Source of the DNA: Salinimicrobium sp.
GTDB lineage: Bacteria > Bacteroidota > Bacteroidia > Flavobacteriales > Flavobacteriaceae
Length of the DNA: 34,285 nucleotides
Direction of reading: 5' to 3'
Assembly: GCA_024635665.1 (NCBI GenBank)
Contig: JAGXIM010000155.1
Span: 1-34,285 of the forward strand
The position numbers and the translations under genes were made by a program. A model generated the notes under the pieces. It was not told the DNA's origin. It did no database searches and saw only the letters and a program-made list of their open reading frames with translations. Below are positions 7,493 to 14,925 of this stretch, piece by piece; position 1 is the stretch's first letter, and each line of letters opens with the position of its first letter.

Positions 7493-8639
7493 CAGCATAG
7501 GCACAAATATTCGGGAAGCCCAAAACCTGCTCGAGGATTTCGCCAACAGGACCGGGGTTTCAGGAAAAGAAGGAGATCCTGCCATCCGCTATTTATGGAC
7601 CGATGCTTTTGCGGTACAGGCTTTTTTTGGCCTCCACAAGATCTTCGAAGAAGAAAAATATAAGAATTGGGCGCTGAAGTTGATCGACCTGGTTCATGAA
7701 CATTTAGGAAAACACCATCCGCAGGATGAGCGCGAGGGCTGGATAAGCGGATTAATTGCTGAAAAAGGCCAACTACACCCCACCGTTGGCGGTTTGCGGA
7801 TTGGTAAAAAACTTTCCGAACGACAGAATGACGAATCCTATAACTCACAACTGGAATGGGAGCGGGATGGGCAATATTTCCATTACCTCACAAGATGGAT
7901 CACTGCCTTGTTACAGGCAAAAGCCGAAACCGGGGAAAGCAAATACGCCACCTATGCAGCAGAATTGATGTTGGCTGCCGGGAAATTTGTTTATCAGGTG
8001 GGGTCTGCGCCTTCCATGTACTGGAAAATGAACACCGAACTTTCCAGGTCCCTGGTAGCAAGTACGGGAGCACATGATCCTCTGGAAGGGCTGGTTTGTG
8101 TGAAAAGTATCCAGGCTGCCTTGCCGGAAAATATGAAAGAACTGGATGCTCTGGGCAATCAATTCCGAATTATGTGCGAGCAACAGAATTGGGAAACTTC
8201 AGATTCTTTGGGGATTGGCGGACTTTTACTAAATACCCTGCGATCTGCGCTTCTGGCAAGCGAAAAAATTTCATTGCCAGCTTCCATCAAACCAGAAAAA
8301 TTGTTGGAGGAAAGTATTTCGAGTTTCAACATGTTTTCAGAAGTTTATAATAAGAACGAAAGCGCCAGGAGAAGATTGGCTTTCAGAGAGTGCGGACTAA
8401 GTTTAGGGTTGCATGCACTTTTGGGAATGAAAGATCAAATAAAGACACCAAATCTTCAGCTGGGAAAATTGGAAGCATACCAGCCTCTTGCCAGGGAAAT
8501 AGAATCTTTTTGGCTAGATTCCAACCATCAAAAGTCCCCAACCTGGAATGATCACCACGATATAAATGCAGTCTCGCTGGCCTCGAGCTTAATTGCCCAG
8601 GAGGATGCGGCGGCTTTTTCAGGAATTCGGGAGAAGTAA
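7482..8639 (+). CDS. Unidentified soluble protein, possibly an alpha/alpha-barrel fold
   Basis: I do not recognise this 385-residue protein. It has no signal peptide and no membrane segment. It is mostly helical, with repeated aromatic and charged patches: YLWTDAFAVQAFFGL (37-51), WERDGQYFHYLTRWI (126-140) and SPTWNDHHDINAVSLASSL near the C-terminus. Paired helices with tryptophan and acidic residues at the turns resemble six-hairpin (alpha/alpha)6 glycosidase-like proteins, so a carbohydrate-active role is one possibility. No catalytic pair can be assigned. The ATG at 7482 overlaps the pcm stop by 11 bases; a GTG three codons earlier also exists. A bidirectional hairpin follows directly. Codon use looks like its neighbours, so recent transfer is not suggested. 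Confidence 0.85.
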   Translation: MENNSIGTNIREAQNLLEDFANRTGVSGKEGDPAIRYLWTDAFAVQAFFGLHKIFEEEKYKNWALKLIDLVHEHLGKHHPQDEREGWISGLIAEKGQLHPTVGGLRIGKKLSERQNDESYNSQLEWERDGQYFHYLTRWITALLQAKAETGESKYATYAAELMLAAGKFVYQVGSAPSMYWKMNTELSRSLVASTGAHDPLEGLVCVKSIQAALPENMKELDALGNQFRIMCEQQNWETSDSLGIGGLLLNTLRSALLASEKISLPASIKPEKLLEESISSFNMFSEVYNKNESARRRLAFRECGLSLGLHALLGMKDQIKTPNLQLGKLEAYQPLAREIESFWLDSNHQKSPTWNDHHDINAVSLASSLIAQEDAAAFSGIREK

Positions 8640-8646
8640 AAAAAGA

Positions 8647-8672
8647 AAAAACCACCCAAAAAGGTGGTTTTT
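8647..8672. terminator. Bidirectional intrinsic terminator
   Basis: A perfect 10-bp stem (8647-8656 with 8663-8672) encloses a 6-base loop. The stem runs A5 to CCACC on one side and GGTGG to T5 on the other, so it can end transcripts from both strands. It lies between the converging unidentified gene and ndk. Confidence 0.88.
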
Positions 8673-8694
8673 GAAGAATATTTTTGAGCTGTAA

Positions 8695-9114
8695 CTAGAA
8701 AATTTCTCTTCCGGCAAAATGGAAAGCACCTTCAATTTGTGCATTTTCATCGCTATCACTTCCGTGAACAGCATTTTCACCAATAGAATCGGCATATTTT
8801 TTCCGGATGGTTCCTTCAGCAGCATCTTCGGGATTTGTAGCACCAATAAGGGTCCTAAAATCTTCGACCGCATGCTCTTTTTCAAGTATAGCAGCCACAA
8901 CTGGACCACGGGTCATGAATTCCACCAATTCGCCAAAGAAAGGACGCTCATTGTGAACCTCATAGAATTTTTCGGCATCACGACGGGTCATCTGGGTAAG
9001 TTTCATGGCCACAATCTTAAATCCTGAAGCAGAGATTTGCTCTAAAATAGCTCCAATGTGTCCTTTTTCCACTGCATCGGGCTTTAACATGGTGAAAGTT
9101 CTATTTCCTGCCAT
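8695..9114 (-). CDS. ndk: Nucleoside diphosphate kinase
   Basis: This kinase moves the gamma-phosphate of ATP to other nucleoside diphosphates and so balances NTP and dNTP pools in the cytosol. It works through a phosphohistidine, seen here as His117 in NAVHGSDS (114-121). The N-terminal [13 protein letters not shown] (6-18) and the HNERPFF segment (54-60) are standard family signatures. The length of 139 residues is normal. The gene stands alone on the minus strand between a terminator and its own well-formed promoter at 9140-9169. That is consistent with constitutive single-gene expression. Confidence 0.98.
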   Translation of the reverse strand: MAGNRTFTMLKPDAVEKGHIGAILEQISASGFKIVAMKLTQMTRRDAEKFYEVHNERPFFGELVEFMTRGPVVAAILEKEHAVEDFRTLIGATNPEDAAEGTIRKKYADSIGENAVHGSDSDENAQIEGAFHFAGREIF

Positions 9115-9139
9115 TATTTCAACTTTTTTAATTTGGCAG

Positions 9140-9169
9140 CAAAAATAGTCAATTCAGGGGCATTTTCAA
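9140..9169 (-). promoter_or_regulatory. ndk: Housekeeping-type promoter of ndk
   Basis: On the minus strand a TTG (9167-9169) is followed by exactly 19 bases and then TATTTTTG (9140-9147). This matches the Bacteroidota primary sigma factor consensus TTG-N19-TAnnTTTG. It lies 26-55 bases upstream of the ndk ATG. It is the best-formed promoter in the window. Confidence 0.7.
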
Positions 9170-9287
9170 CCAAGAAAACCGTTTAAGAATATCACATGCA
9201 TCTAAAAACCAAAAATCTTGCTGGATTTTGCCATTTTTGGAACTTCAGAAATAAAATCCTCCGGTTTTTAAATCTTTAAATTATCAA

Positions 9288-9295
9288 TATCTTCG
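9288..9295 (+). promoter_or_regulatory. Possible -7 box directly before nrnA
   Basis: TATCTTCG differs from TAnnTTTG by one base. Only six bases separate it from the ATG at 9302, so a transcript from here would be nearly leaderless. No TTG is found at the expected -33 position. Confidence 0.35.
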
Positions 9296-9301
9296 CCCTC
9301 T

Positions 9302-10318
9302 ATGACAAACAAAGACATTTCTCGCGTAAAGGAGCTGTTGGCGAGCCCGCAAAAAATAGTTATTGTCCCACATAAGGGACCAGATGGGGATGCCATAGGC
9401 GCGACCCTGGCATTAAAACTATTTCTGGAGGCGCAGGGCCATTTTGTAAAACTGATTGCCCCAAACGAATACCCCGATTTCCTGAAATGGATGCCAAATT
9501 CTGAAGATGTTCTTATATATGAGAAAACGCAGGAAAAATGCAACGGACATATTGAAGAGGCCCAGCTGATTTTCACCCTGGATTTCAACCAACTTTCCAG
9601 AGCGGGGGAAATGGCTGCATCTCTCGAAAAAGCAAGTGCGCCTTTTATAATGATAGACCATCACCAACAGCCGGGCACCTACGCTGAAGTGACTTACAGT
9701 GATGTAACCATGTGTTCTACCTGCCAGATGGTCTACCACTTTATCGAAAACATTGGATTGGCAGAAAAAATCACTCCGCAAATTGCCACCTGTTTGTACG
9801 CCGGCATAATGACCGATACGGGTTCCTTCAGGTACCGCTCTACCACCAGCCTTACCCACAGAGTCGTCGCCGATCTTATTGAAAAAGGGGCTGACAATAC
9901 CAGCATCCATGAAAATATTTACGATACCAGTTCTTACAGTCAGTTGCAGTTGCTGGGCTGTGCGCTGCAGAATTTAAAAGTGGTGGAAGATTTAAGGACT
10001 GCCTATATCACCCTTTCGCAGGAAGAGTTGGACCGGCACAACTTCAGGAAAGGTGACACCGAAGGTTTTGTGAACTACGGGCTGTCTTTGTCGGGAATAG
10101 TTTTTGCCGCCATTTTTATTGAAAACAAAGCAGAGAATATCGTGAAGATCTCCTTTAGGTCAAAAGGCACATTTTCCGTCAATGACCTTGCCCGAAAATA
10201 TTACCACGGGGGCGGCCATATAAATGCAGCTGGCGGAAAAAGCGATCTTTCACTGGAAGAAACAGTTGAAAAATTTATTAGTATCTTGCCCGGGTACAAA
10301 ACCAGTTTGTCCTTATGA
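9302..10318 (+). CDS. nrnA: DHH-family phosphoesterase, oligoribonuclease/pAp phosphatase type
   Basis: NrnA-type enzymes degrade 2-5 nt RNA fragments and hydrolyse 3'-phosphoadenosine 5'-phosphate. The metal site is recognisable: GPDGDAIG (26-33) corresponds to the usual NPDGDAIG, the DHH motif is IDHHQQP near 118-124, and MTDTGSFRYRST near 170-181 gives another acidic ligand. The DHHA1 domain ends with the substrate-binding GGGHINAAGG motif near 303-312. The first residue of the initial motif (Gly for Asn) is a small variation and leaves the metal-binding aspartates in place. At 338 residues the length is typical. It overlaps gldI by four bases (ATGA). Confidence 0.92.
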   Translation: MTNKDISRVKELLASPQKIVIVPHKGPDGDAIGATLALKLFLEAQGHFVKLIAPNEYPDFLKWMPNSEDVLIYEKTQEKCNGHIEEAQLIFTLDFNQLSRAGEMAASLEKASAPFIMIDHHQQPGTYAEVTYSDVTMCSTCQMVYHFIENIGLAEKITPQIATCLYAGIMTDTGSFRYRSTTSLTHRVVADLIEKGADNTSIHENIYDTSSYSQLQLLGCALQNLKVVEDLRTAYITLSQEELDRHNFRKGDTEGFVNYGLSLSGIVFAAIFIENKAENIVKISFRSKGTFSVNDLARKYYHGGGHINAAGGKSDLSLEETVEKFISILPGYKTSLSL

Positions 10319-10869
10319 AGAAATTGATCCTACCGCTGCTGGGGCTCCTGCTGTTATTTTCCTGTAAGTCCCCCGAAGCCAGAAGACCGGTGACACAAAA
10401 ATCGGGTTCCTACATAGATGAATCAATTAAGCGGAACAAAGAACTGGTAGCTGCCGAAGAAAAACAAATCCAAGAAATTATTGAACAAGATCCTGAAAAC
10501 GAATATATTTCCTCCCCAAGCGGCTTCTGGTATTATTATAATGAAAAAGACACTAGCGCCACAAACACGCCCGAATTCGGGGATATGGTGGAATTCGATT
10601 ACAGCCTCGAAACCCTGGATGGCCAAAACATATATACCAATGAGGAAATCCCCACCCGCACGTACGTAATGGACAAAGAGAAATTGTTCACCGGACTGCG
10701 AGAAGGATTGAAACTTATGAAAAGAGGGGAAACCGTCACCTTTTTATTTCCCTCCCATAAAGCCTTCGGGTTTTACGGGGACAAAGGAAGGATTGGCGCC
10801 GATGTTCCCATCCTTTCCACCGTGACCTTGAATAAAATAATTAAAGAAAACAACAACCAAAATAACTAA
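10315..10869 (+). CDS. gldI: Gliding motility-associated FKBP-type PPIase lipoprotein GldI
   Basis: GldI is a lipoprotein with an FKBP-like peptidyl-prolyl isomerase domain, needed for gliding in Flavobacterium johnsoniae and probably helping to fold envelope proteins of the gliding and type IX secretion machinery. Here the signal peptide ends in a lipobox LFSC with Cys17. A charged linker (about 18-65) leads to the FKBP domain (about 85-180), with GDMVEFDYSLETLDGQ, LREGLKLMKRGE and FLFPSHKAFGFYG segments. The length of 184 residues fits GldI. It is coupled to nrnA by a 4-base overlap and lies six bases ahead of a second PPIase lipoprotein. Non-gliding flavobacteria also carry gldI, so motility cannot be concluded. 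Confidence 0.9.
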   Translation: MKKLILPLLGLLLLFSCKSPEARRPVTQKSGSYIDESIKRNKELVAAEEKQIQEIIEQDPENEYISSPSGFWYYYNEKDTSATNTPEFGDMVEFDYSLETLDGQNIYTNEEIPTRTYVMDKEKLFTGLREGLKLMKRGETVTFLFPSHKAFGFYGDKGRIGADVPILSTVTLNKIIKENNNQNN

Positions 10870-10875
10870 TCTACA

Positions 10876-12000
10876 ATGAAAAAAATCAGTTTGCTGCTCT
10901 TATGCACTTTTGTACTGGCTTTCACAGCCTGTAATGATGATGAATACCCAGATCTCGAAAACGGGATCTATGCCGAATTTAAAACCAGTCAGGGAACTTT
11001 CCTTGCTGAATTGTATTATGAAGACACACCCATGACTGTGGCTAGTTTTGTTTCCCTCGCGGAAGGCAAAAGTACCATGGCCGAAGCCGAATTTGAGGGG
11101 AAACCATTTTACAATGGGCTCACTTTCCACAGGGTAATAGAAGATTTTATGATACAGGGAGGAGATCCCGAGGGAACCGGAAGCGGTGGCCCGGGGTACA
11201 AATTCCCAAATGAAATCGTGGATACTTTAACTCATGATTCCAAAGGCATACTTTCAATGGCCAACTCCGGTCCCAACACCAATGGAAGCCAATTTTTCAT
11301 TACACTTAAGGAAACACCCTGGCTTGACGGCATGCACACTGTGTTTGGTAAAGTAGTTCTGGGCATGGAAGTGGTTGACAAAATTGGAGCTATGGAAACA
11401 GGTTCTACCGACGCACCGGTTGAAAAAGTGGTGATGGAGGAGGTGAATATTATCCGAAAAGGCAGCGAAGCCAGGAATTTTGAAGCCGCCAATGTTTTGG
11501 ATCAGGAACTGCAGAATTTCCAGGCTGAAACTGAAGCAAAGGAACAGCAAAAAATCCAGAAAAAACTGGAAAGACAGCAACGCTTTGACAATCTCAAAGC
11601 TGAAGCCGAAGAACTCAAAAGTGGGCTACAAATTGCCTACATCGAAAAAGGCGAGGGACCACAGCCAAAGCTGGGTGATACGGTCATGGTAAATTACCAG
11701 GGCTACCTCACCGACGGGGAAATTTTTGATACCAATGTAGCGGAAGTGGCTGAAGAAGCAGGTATTCTAAACCAAAGGAGGCAGCAAATGGGAGGTTATA
11801 AGCCTATGCCGGTGCTTTACAGCCCCGAAGCCCCAATGATCCCCGGATTTAAAGAAGGCATCCAGCAAATGCAGGTTGGTGACAAAGCAGTTTTGTTTAT
11901 TCCCTCACATTTGGGATATGGAGACCGCGGTGCACCACCAGTAATCCCTCCCGGAGCCAACCTTGTCTTCCAGGTGGAACTGGTAGGCCTGCAGGAGTAA
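10876..12000 (+). CDS. Bifunctional cyclophilin-FKBP peptidyl-prolyl isomerase lipoprotein
   Basis: This 374-residue lipoprotein (lipobox FTAC, Cys19) carries two unrelated prolyl isomerase domains. Residues about 33-195 form a cyclophilin domain with FHRVIEDFMIQGGDP, the MANSGPNTNGSQFFIT core and FGKVVLGMEVVD. A helical, glutamine- and lysine-rich coiled-coil linker (about 200-245) follows. Residues about 255-374 form an FKBP domain with GDTVMVNYQGYLTDGEIFDT, then an insertion of about 30 residues, then MIPGFKEGIQQMQVGDKA and the LGYGDRGAP loop. It should act in the periplasm on exported proteins. It directly follows gldI, so two isomerase lipoproteins are co-expressed. The gene ends in a strong hairpin terminator. 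Confidence 0.93.
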   Translation: MKKISLLLLCTFVLAFTACNDDEYPDLENGIYAEFKTSQGTFLAELYYEDTPMTVASFVSLAEGKSTMAEAEFEGKPFYNGLTFHRVIEDFMIQGGDPEGTGSGGPGYKFPNEIVDTLTHDSKGILSMANSGPNTNGSQFFITLKETPWLDGMHTVFGKVVLGMEVVDKIGAMETGSTDAPVEKVVMEEVNIIRKGSEARNFEAANVLDQELQNFQAETEAKEQQKIQKKLERQQRFDNLKAEAEELKSGLQIAYIEKGEGPQPKLGDTVMVNYQGYLTDGEIFDTNVAEVAEEAGILNQRRQQMGGYKPMPVLYSPEAPMIPGFKEGIQQMQVGDKAVLFIPSHLGYGDRGAPPVIPPGANLVFQVELVGLQE

Positions 12001-12018
12001 AAATTCAAAATATTCAAT

Positions 12019-12059
12019 AAAAAAGGGATCCAAAAATGTCATTTTTGGATCCCTTTTTT
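12019..12059. terminator. Bidirectional intrinsic terminator with 19-bp perfect stem
   Basis: The arms 12019-12037 and 12041-12059 are perfectly complementary over 19 bp around a 3-base loop. The outer ends are A6 and T6, so the hairpin serves both the PPIase gene (plus) and pepD (minus), which converge on it. Confidence 0.92.
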
Positions 12060-12077
12060 ATTGGTTCTAACTTTTCT

Positions 12078-13541
12078 TTATTCCTTCTCCGGAATATTTT
12101 TCAGCACTTCCAAAACAAAATCCCAATACTTCTGGGCTGAAGAAATGCTCGCCCGTTCATCTGGAGAGTGAGCGCCCCGAATGGTTGGCCCAAAGGAAAT
12201 CATATCCATTTCTGGATACTCATGGCCCAAAATTCCGCATTCCAGTCCGGCATGGCAAGCTGCGACTTCCGCTTTTTGCCCATTCATCTTTTGGTAAAGT
12301 GAATCCAGCACTTTCAGGATAGCCGAATCTTTATTCGGTGCCCAGCCGGGATAAGCCCCGGAAAGCTCCACTTCAAATCCTGCCATTTCAAATCCCGAAC
12401 GAATACTATTCGCGAGGTCATTTTTAGAAGATTCCACTGAAGAACGTGTAAGGCAAAGGATCTCGATTTCCCCATTCTCCACTTCTACCCGGGCGACATT
12501 ATTGGAAGTTTCCACCAGGCCTTCAATCTCGGGGCTCATCCTGTACACGCCGTTGTGGGCAGCGTACAGCGCTTTTACCAATAGTTCCTGCACTCCTACT
12601 TCCATAACTTTCTTTGGAAGGTGGGTTTCAGAAATTTCAATATTCAACTTAGGTTCCAGAGATTTATATTCCTGCTGAATTTCCTGAATAAGCTTCCCGG
12701 TTTCATCTAAAAAATCTTTTTTCTGAATCTCGTCCACAGTAACAACGGCTTCGCTTTCCCTCGGGATCGCATTTCGAAGTCCGCCACCGTTGATTAGGGA
12801 TAAACGCAATCCAAATTTTTCAAACCCACCAAAAAGTACACGGTTCATCAATTTATTTGCATTGCCCAGGCCTTTGATAATGTCCATTCCAGAATGGCCT
12901 CCTTTCAATCCTTTTACAACAATTTTATAGGGTACCGAATTTTCGGGAACCGGTTCTTCCTTGTACGTCCTTTTGGCCGTAATATCCACGCCTCCGGCAC
13001 AACCAATCCCAATTTCATCATCTTCTTCGGTATCCAGATTAAGCAAAATATCCCCTTTTAAAAGTCCCGGTTTAAGCCCCATGGCACCTGTCATTCCTGT
13101 TTCTTCATCAACGGTAAACAGTGCTTCCAGCTCGGGATGCTCGATTTTATTGCTTTCCAGGATTGCCATCATGGTGGCCACGCCAAGGCCGTTATCGGCT
13201 CCTAAAGTTGTTCCTTTTGCTTTTACCCAATCCCCTTCCACATGCATATCGATCCCCTGATTTTCAAAATCAAAATTGGAATCACTGTTCTTTTGGTGTA
13301 CCATGTCCAAATGCGACTGCAGAACGATTGGTTTTTTGTTTTCCATTCCCGGAGTGGCCGGTTTTCTAATGATCACGTTCCCTACTTCATCCACCAGGGT
13401 TTCCAAGCCCAGATCGTTCCCAAACATTTTTATGAATTCTATTACCCTTTCCTCCTTTTTAGAAGGCCGGGGAACAGCGTTGAGATCGGCAAATTTATTC
13501 CAGAGTTGCTTTGGTTCCAAAGCCCTTATTTCTTCATTCAT
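12078..13541 (-). CDS. pepD: Aminoacyl-histidine dipeptidase (M20 family)
   Basis: PepD is a zinc dipeptidase that cleaves Xaa-His and other dipeptides in the cytosol. M20 zinc-site motifs are present in order: VLQSHLDMVHQ, TTLGADNGLGVA, TVDEETGMTGA and LNLDTEEDDEIGIGCAGG, with a C-terminal GAHSPDER segment carrying a late ligand. With the ATG at 13541 the protein has 487 residues, close to the 485 of E. coli PepD. An ATG 17 codons upstream (13592) is less likely, because a TATATTTG promoter box at 13564-13571 lies between the two and the upstream segment does not resemble the family. The gene is monocistronic and shares a terminator with the convergent PPIase gene. Confidence 0.95.
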   Translation of the reverse strand: MNEEIRALEPKQLWNKFADLNAVPRPSKKEERVIEFIKMFGNDLGLETLVDEVGNVIIRKPATPGMENKKPIVLQSHLDMVHQKNSDSNFDFENQGIDMHVEGDWVKAKGTTLGADNGLGVATMMAILESNKIEHPELEALFTVDEETGMTGAMGLKPGLLKGDILLNLDTEEDDEIGIGCAGGVDITAKRTYKEEPVPENSVPYKIVVKGLKGGHSGMDIIKGLGNANKLMNRVLFGGFEKFGLRLSLINGGGLRNAIPRESEAVVTVDEIQKKDFLDETGKLIQEIQQEYKSLEPKLNIEISETHLPKKVMEVGVQELLVKALYAAHNGVYRMSPEIEGLVETSNNVARVEVENGEIEILCLTRSSVESSKNDLANSIRSGFEMAGFEVELSGAYPGWAPNKDSAILKVLDSLYQKMNGQKAEVAACHAGLECGILGHEYPEMDMISFGPTIRGAHSPDERASISSAQKYWDFVLEVLKNIPEKE

Positions 13542-13563
13542 TTGAGTAAATTTTGTGTTTTCA

Positions 13564-13571
13564 CAAATATA
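13564..13571 (-). promoter_or_regulatory. pepD: -7 promoter box of pepD
   Basis: The minus strand reads TATATTTG, an exact TAnnTTTG match, ending 22 bases ahead of the ATG at 13541. A TTG at the ideal -33 distance is not seen. Its position supports the shorter pepD start. Confidence 0.5.
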
Positions 13572-13769
13572 GGTTTTATTGTTTTTTGCCACGAACCCAG
13601 AAAGGGTTTTTCGAACAAATGCAACTATTTAAATGCTGAGTCTATTAATATTTGGTAGTCTTTTTGTTGATCTCACCTGAATTTTCCCTATTCCACAAAC
13701 CAATACGTTCCATTGAAATCATCAAAACCTTCTTCTTACCTACAAAACCAAATGCTAAGAAGTATTTGC

Positions 13770-13777
13770 TATTTTTG
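13770..13777 (+). promoter_or_regulatory. -7 promoter box before the DUF3810 gene
   Basis: TATTTTTG matches TAnnTTTG exactly. The GTG proposed as start codon begins at 13782, four bases after the box, giving a leaderless or nearly leaderless transcript. If the box is real, upstream ATGs at 13713 and 13752 cannot be used from it. Confidence 0.45.
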
Positions 13778-13781
13778 GAAG

Positions 13782-14855
13782 GTGAAAAAAAGAGCTGCTC
13801 TTATCCTGGCGATCCTGCTGCCGGTACAAATCCTGATGATAGAGATCCTGTCTTTATATCCCAATTTTGTGGAAAAATGGTACAGCCATGGGATCTATCC
13901 CTTTACCAGCCAGCTCCTAAGAATGGGGCTCGGGTTCCTGCCTTTTTCCCTTGGAGACTTTCTTTACGGGTTATTGATAATCCTGCTTATTAGATGGATC
14001 ATAACCAGAATTCGGCAGAAATTCCAAAAGCCCAGGAAATGGGCAATAGAAGCCCTGGCCACACTTTCCTTGATTTACTTCTGTTTCAACCTTTTTTGGG
14101 GTTTCAATTATTACCGGCTTCCGCTACATGCTTCGCTGGAAATTGAGAGTGATTATACGACCGAAGAATTGATCCAACTCACTAAAGCATTGATCCAAAG
14201 ATCAAATGAGATCCACACAGCTATAACCGCCGATGATTCGGTCAAGGTCACGCTCCCCTACTCCAAAAATGAACTTTTGGATTTTTCGGTTGCTGGTTAT
14301 GACAATGTACAGGAAAAATTCCCCCAACTGGATTATGACCAACGCAGCCTTAAAAGATCACTGTACAGCCTCCCGCTCACATACATGGGCTTTAACGGAT
14401 ATCTTAACCCGTTGACCAACGAAGGCCAGGTAAATACGCTGATTGTTCCCTACAAGATCCCAACCACCGCCAGTCATGAGATAGGACACCAACTGGGTTT
14501 TGCCAAAGAAAACGAAGCAAATTTTCTTGCCTGTATCACTACCATGAACCATCCAGATGTCTATTTCAGGTATTCGGGTTATACTTTTGCGCTTAGCTAC
14601 TGCCTTAGCGAACTCTACCGCAGGGAACCCGATCTCACCACCGAACTTCTGGGAACCCTAAATTATGGAATCCACCTCAACTACCTGGAGGTGAAGGAAT
14701 TTTGGCAAAGGCATAAAAATCCTTTTGAACCTATTTTTATGTATATCTACAACAGTTTTTTGGTTGCAAACAATCAACCAGAAGGTATGCGCAGTTATAG
14801 TTATGTAGTTGCCTTATTGGTAAATTACCACAAGAATAAAGGCAGTTTCAACTAA
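13782..14855 (+). CDS. DUF3810 membrane protein with HExxH motif
   Basis: This protein has about three hydrophobic segments in its N-terminal 115 residues (near 5-25, 55-75 and 92-108) and then a soluble domain. It fits the DUF3810 family of Bacteroidota. The domain contains TTASHEIGHQLGFAKENEANF (HEIGH at 232-236, Glu245 further on), the arrangement of a gluzincin-type zinc metallopeptidase, so a membrane-bound protease facing the periplasm is a reasonable inference. The GTG at 13782 was chosen because it puts a lysine-rich start directly before the first helix and follows a promoter box; the frame is open back to ATGs at 13752 and 13713. It stands between divergent pepD and the amidohydrolase genes. 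Confidence 0.82.
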   Translation: MKKRAALILAILLPVQILMIEILSLYPNFVEKWYSHGIYPFTSQLLRMGLGFLPFSLGDFLYGLLIILLIRWIITRIRQKFQKPRKWAIEALATLSLIYFCFNLFWGFNYYRLPLHASLEIESDYTTEELIQLTKALIQRSNEIHTAITADDSVKVTLPYSKNELLDFSVAGYDNVQEKFPQLDYDQRSLKRSLYSLPLTYMGFNGYLNPLTNEGQVNTLIVPYKIPTTASHEIGHQLGFAKENEANFLACITTMNHPDVYFRYSGYTFALSYCLSELYRREPDLTTELLGTLNYGIHLNYLEVKEFWQRHKNPFEPIFMYIYNSFLVANNQPEGMRSYSYVVALLVNYHKNKGSFN

Positions 14856-14925
14856 AGTTTGATGTTCTTAATTTTTTGTTAACTTACCGTCTTAATTTTT
14901 TTTTCACCCAATCCTAAACCATTTT

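Noticed and set aside
13542-13592. Longer pepD with 17 extra N-terminal residues
   Set aside because: A TAnnTTTG box lies between the two starts, and the shorter form matches the usual PepD length.
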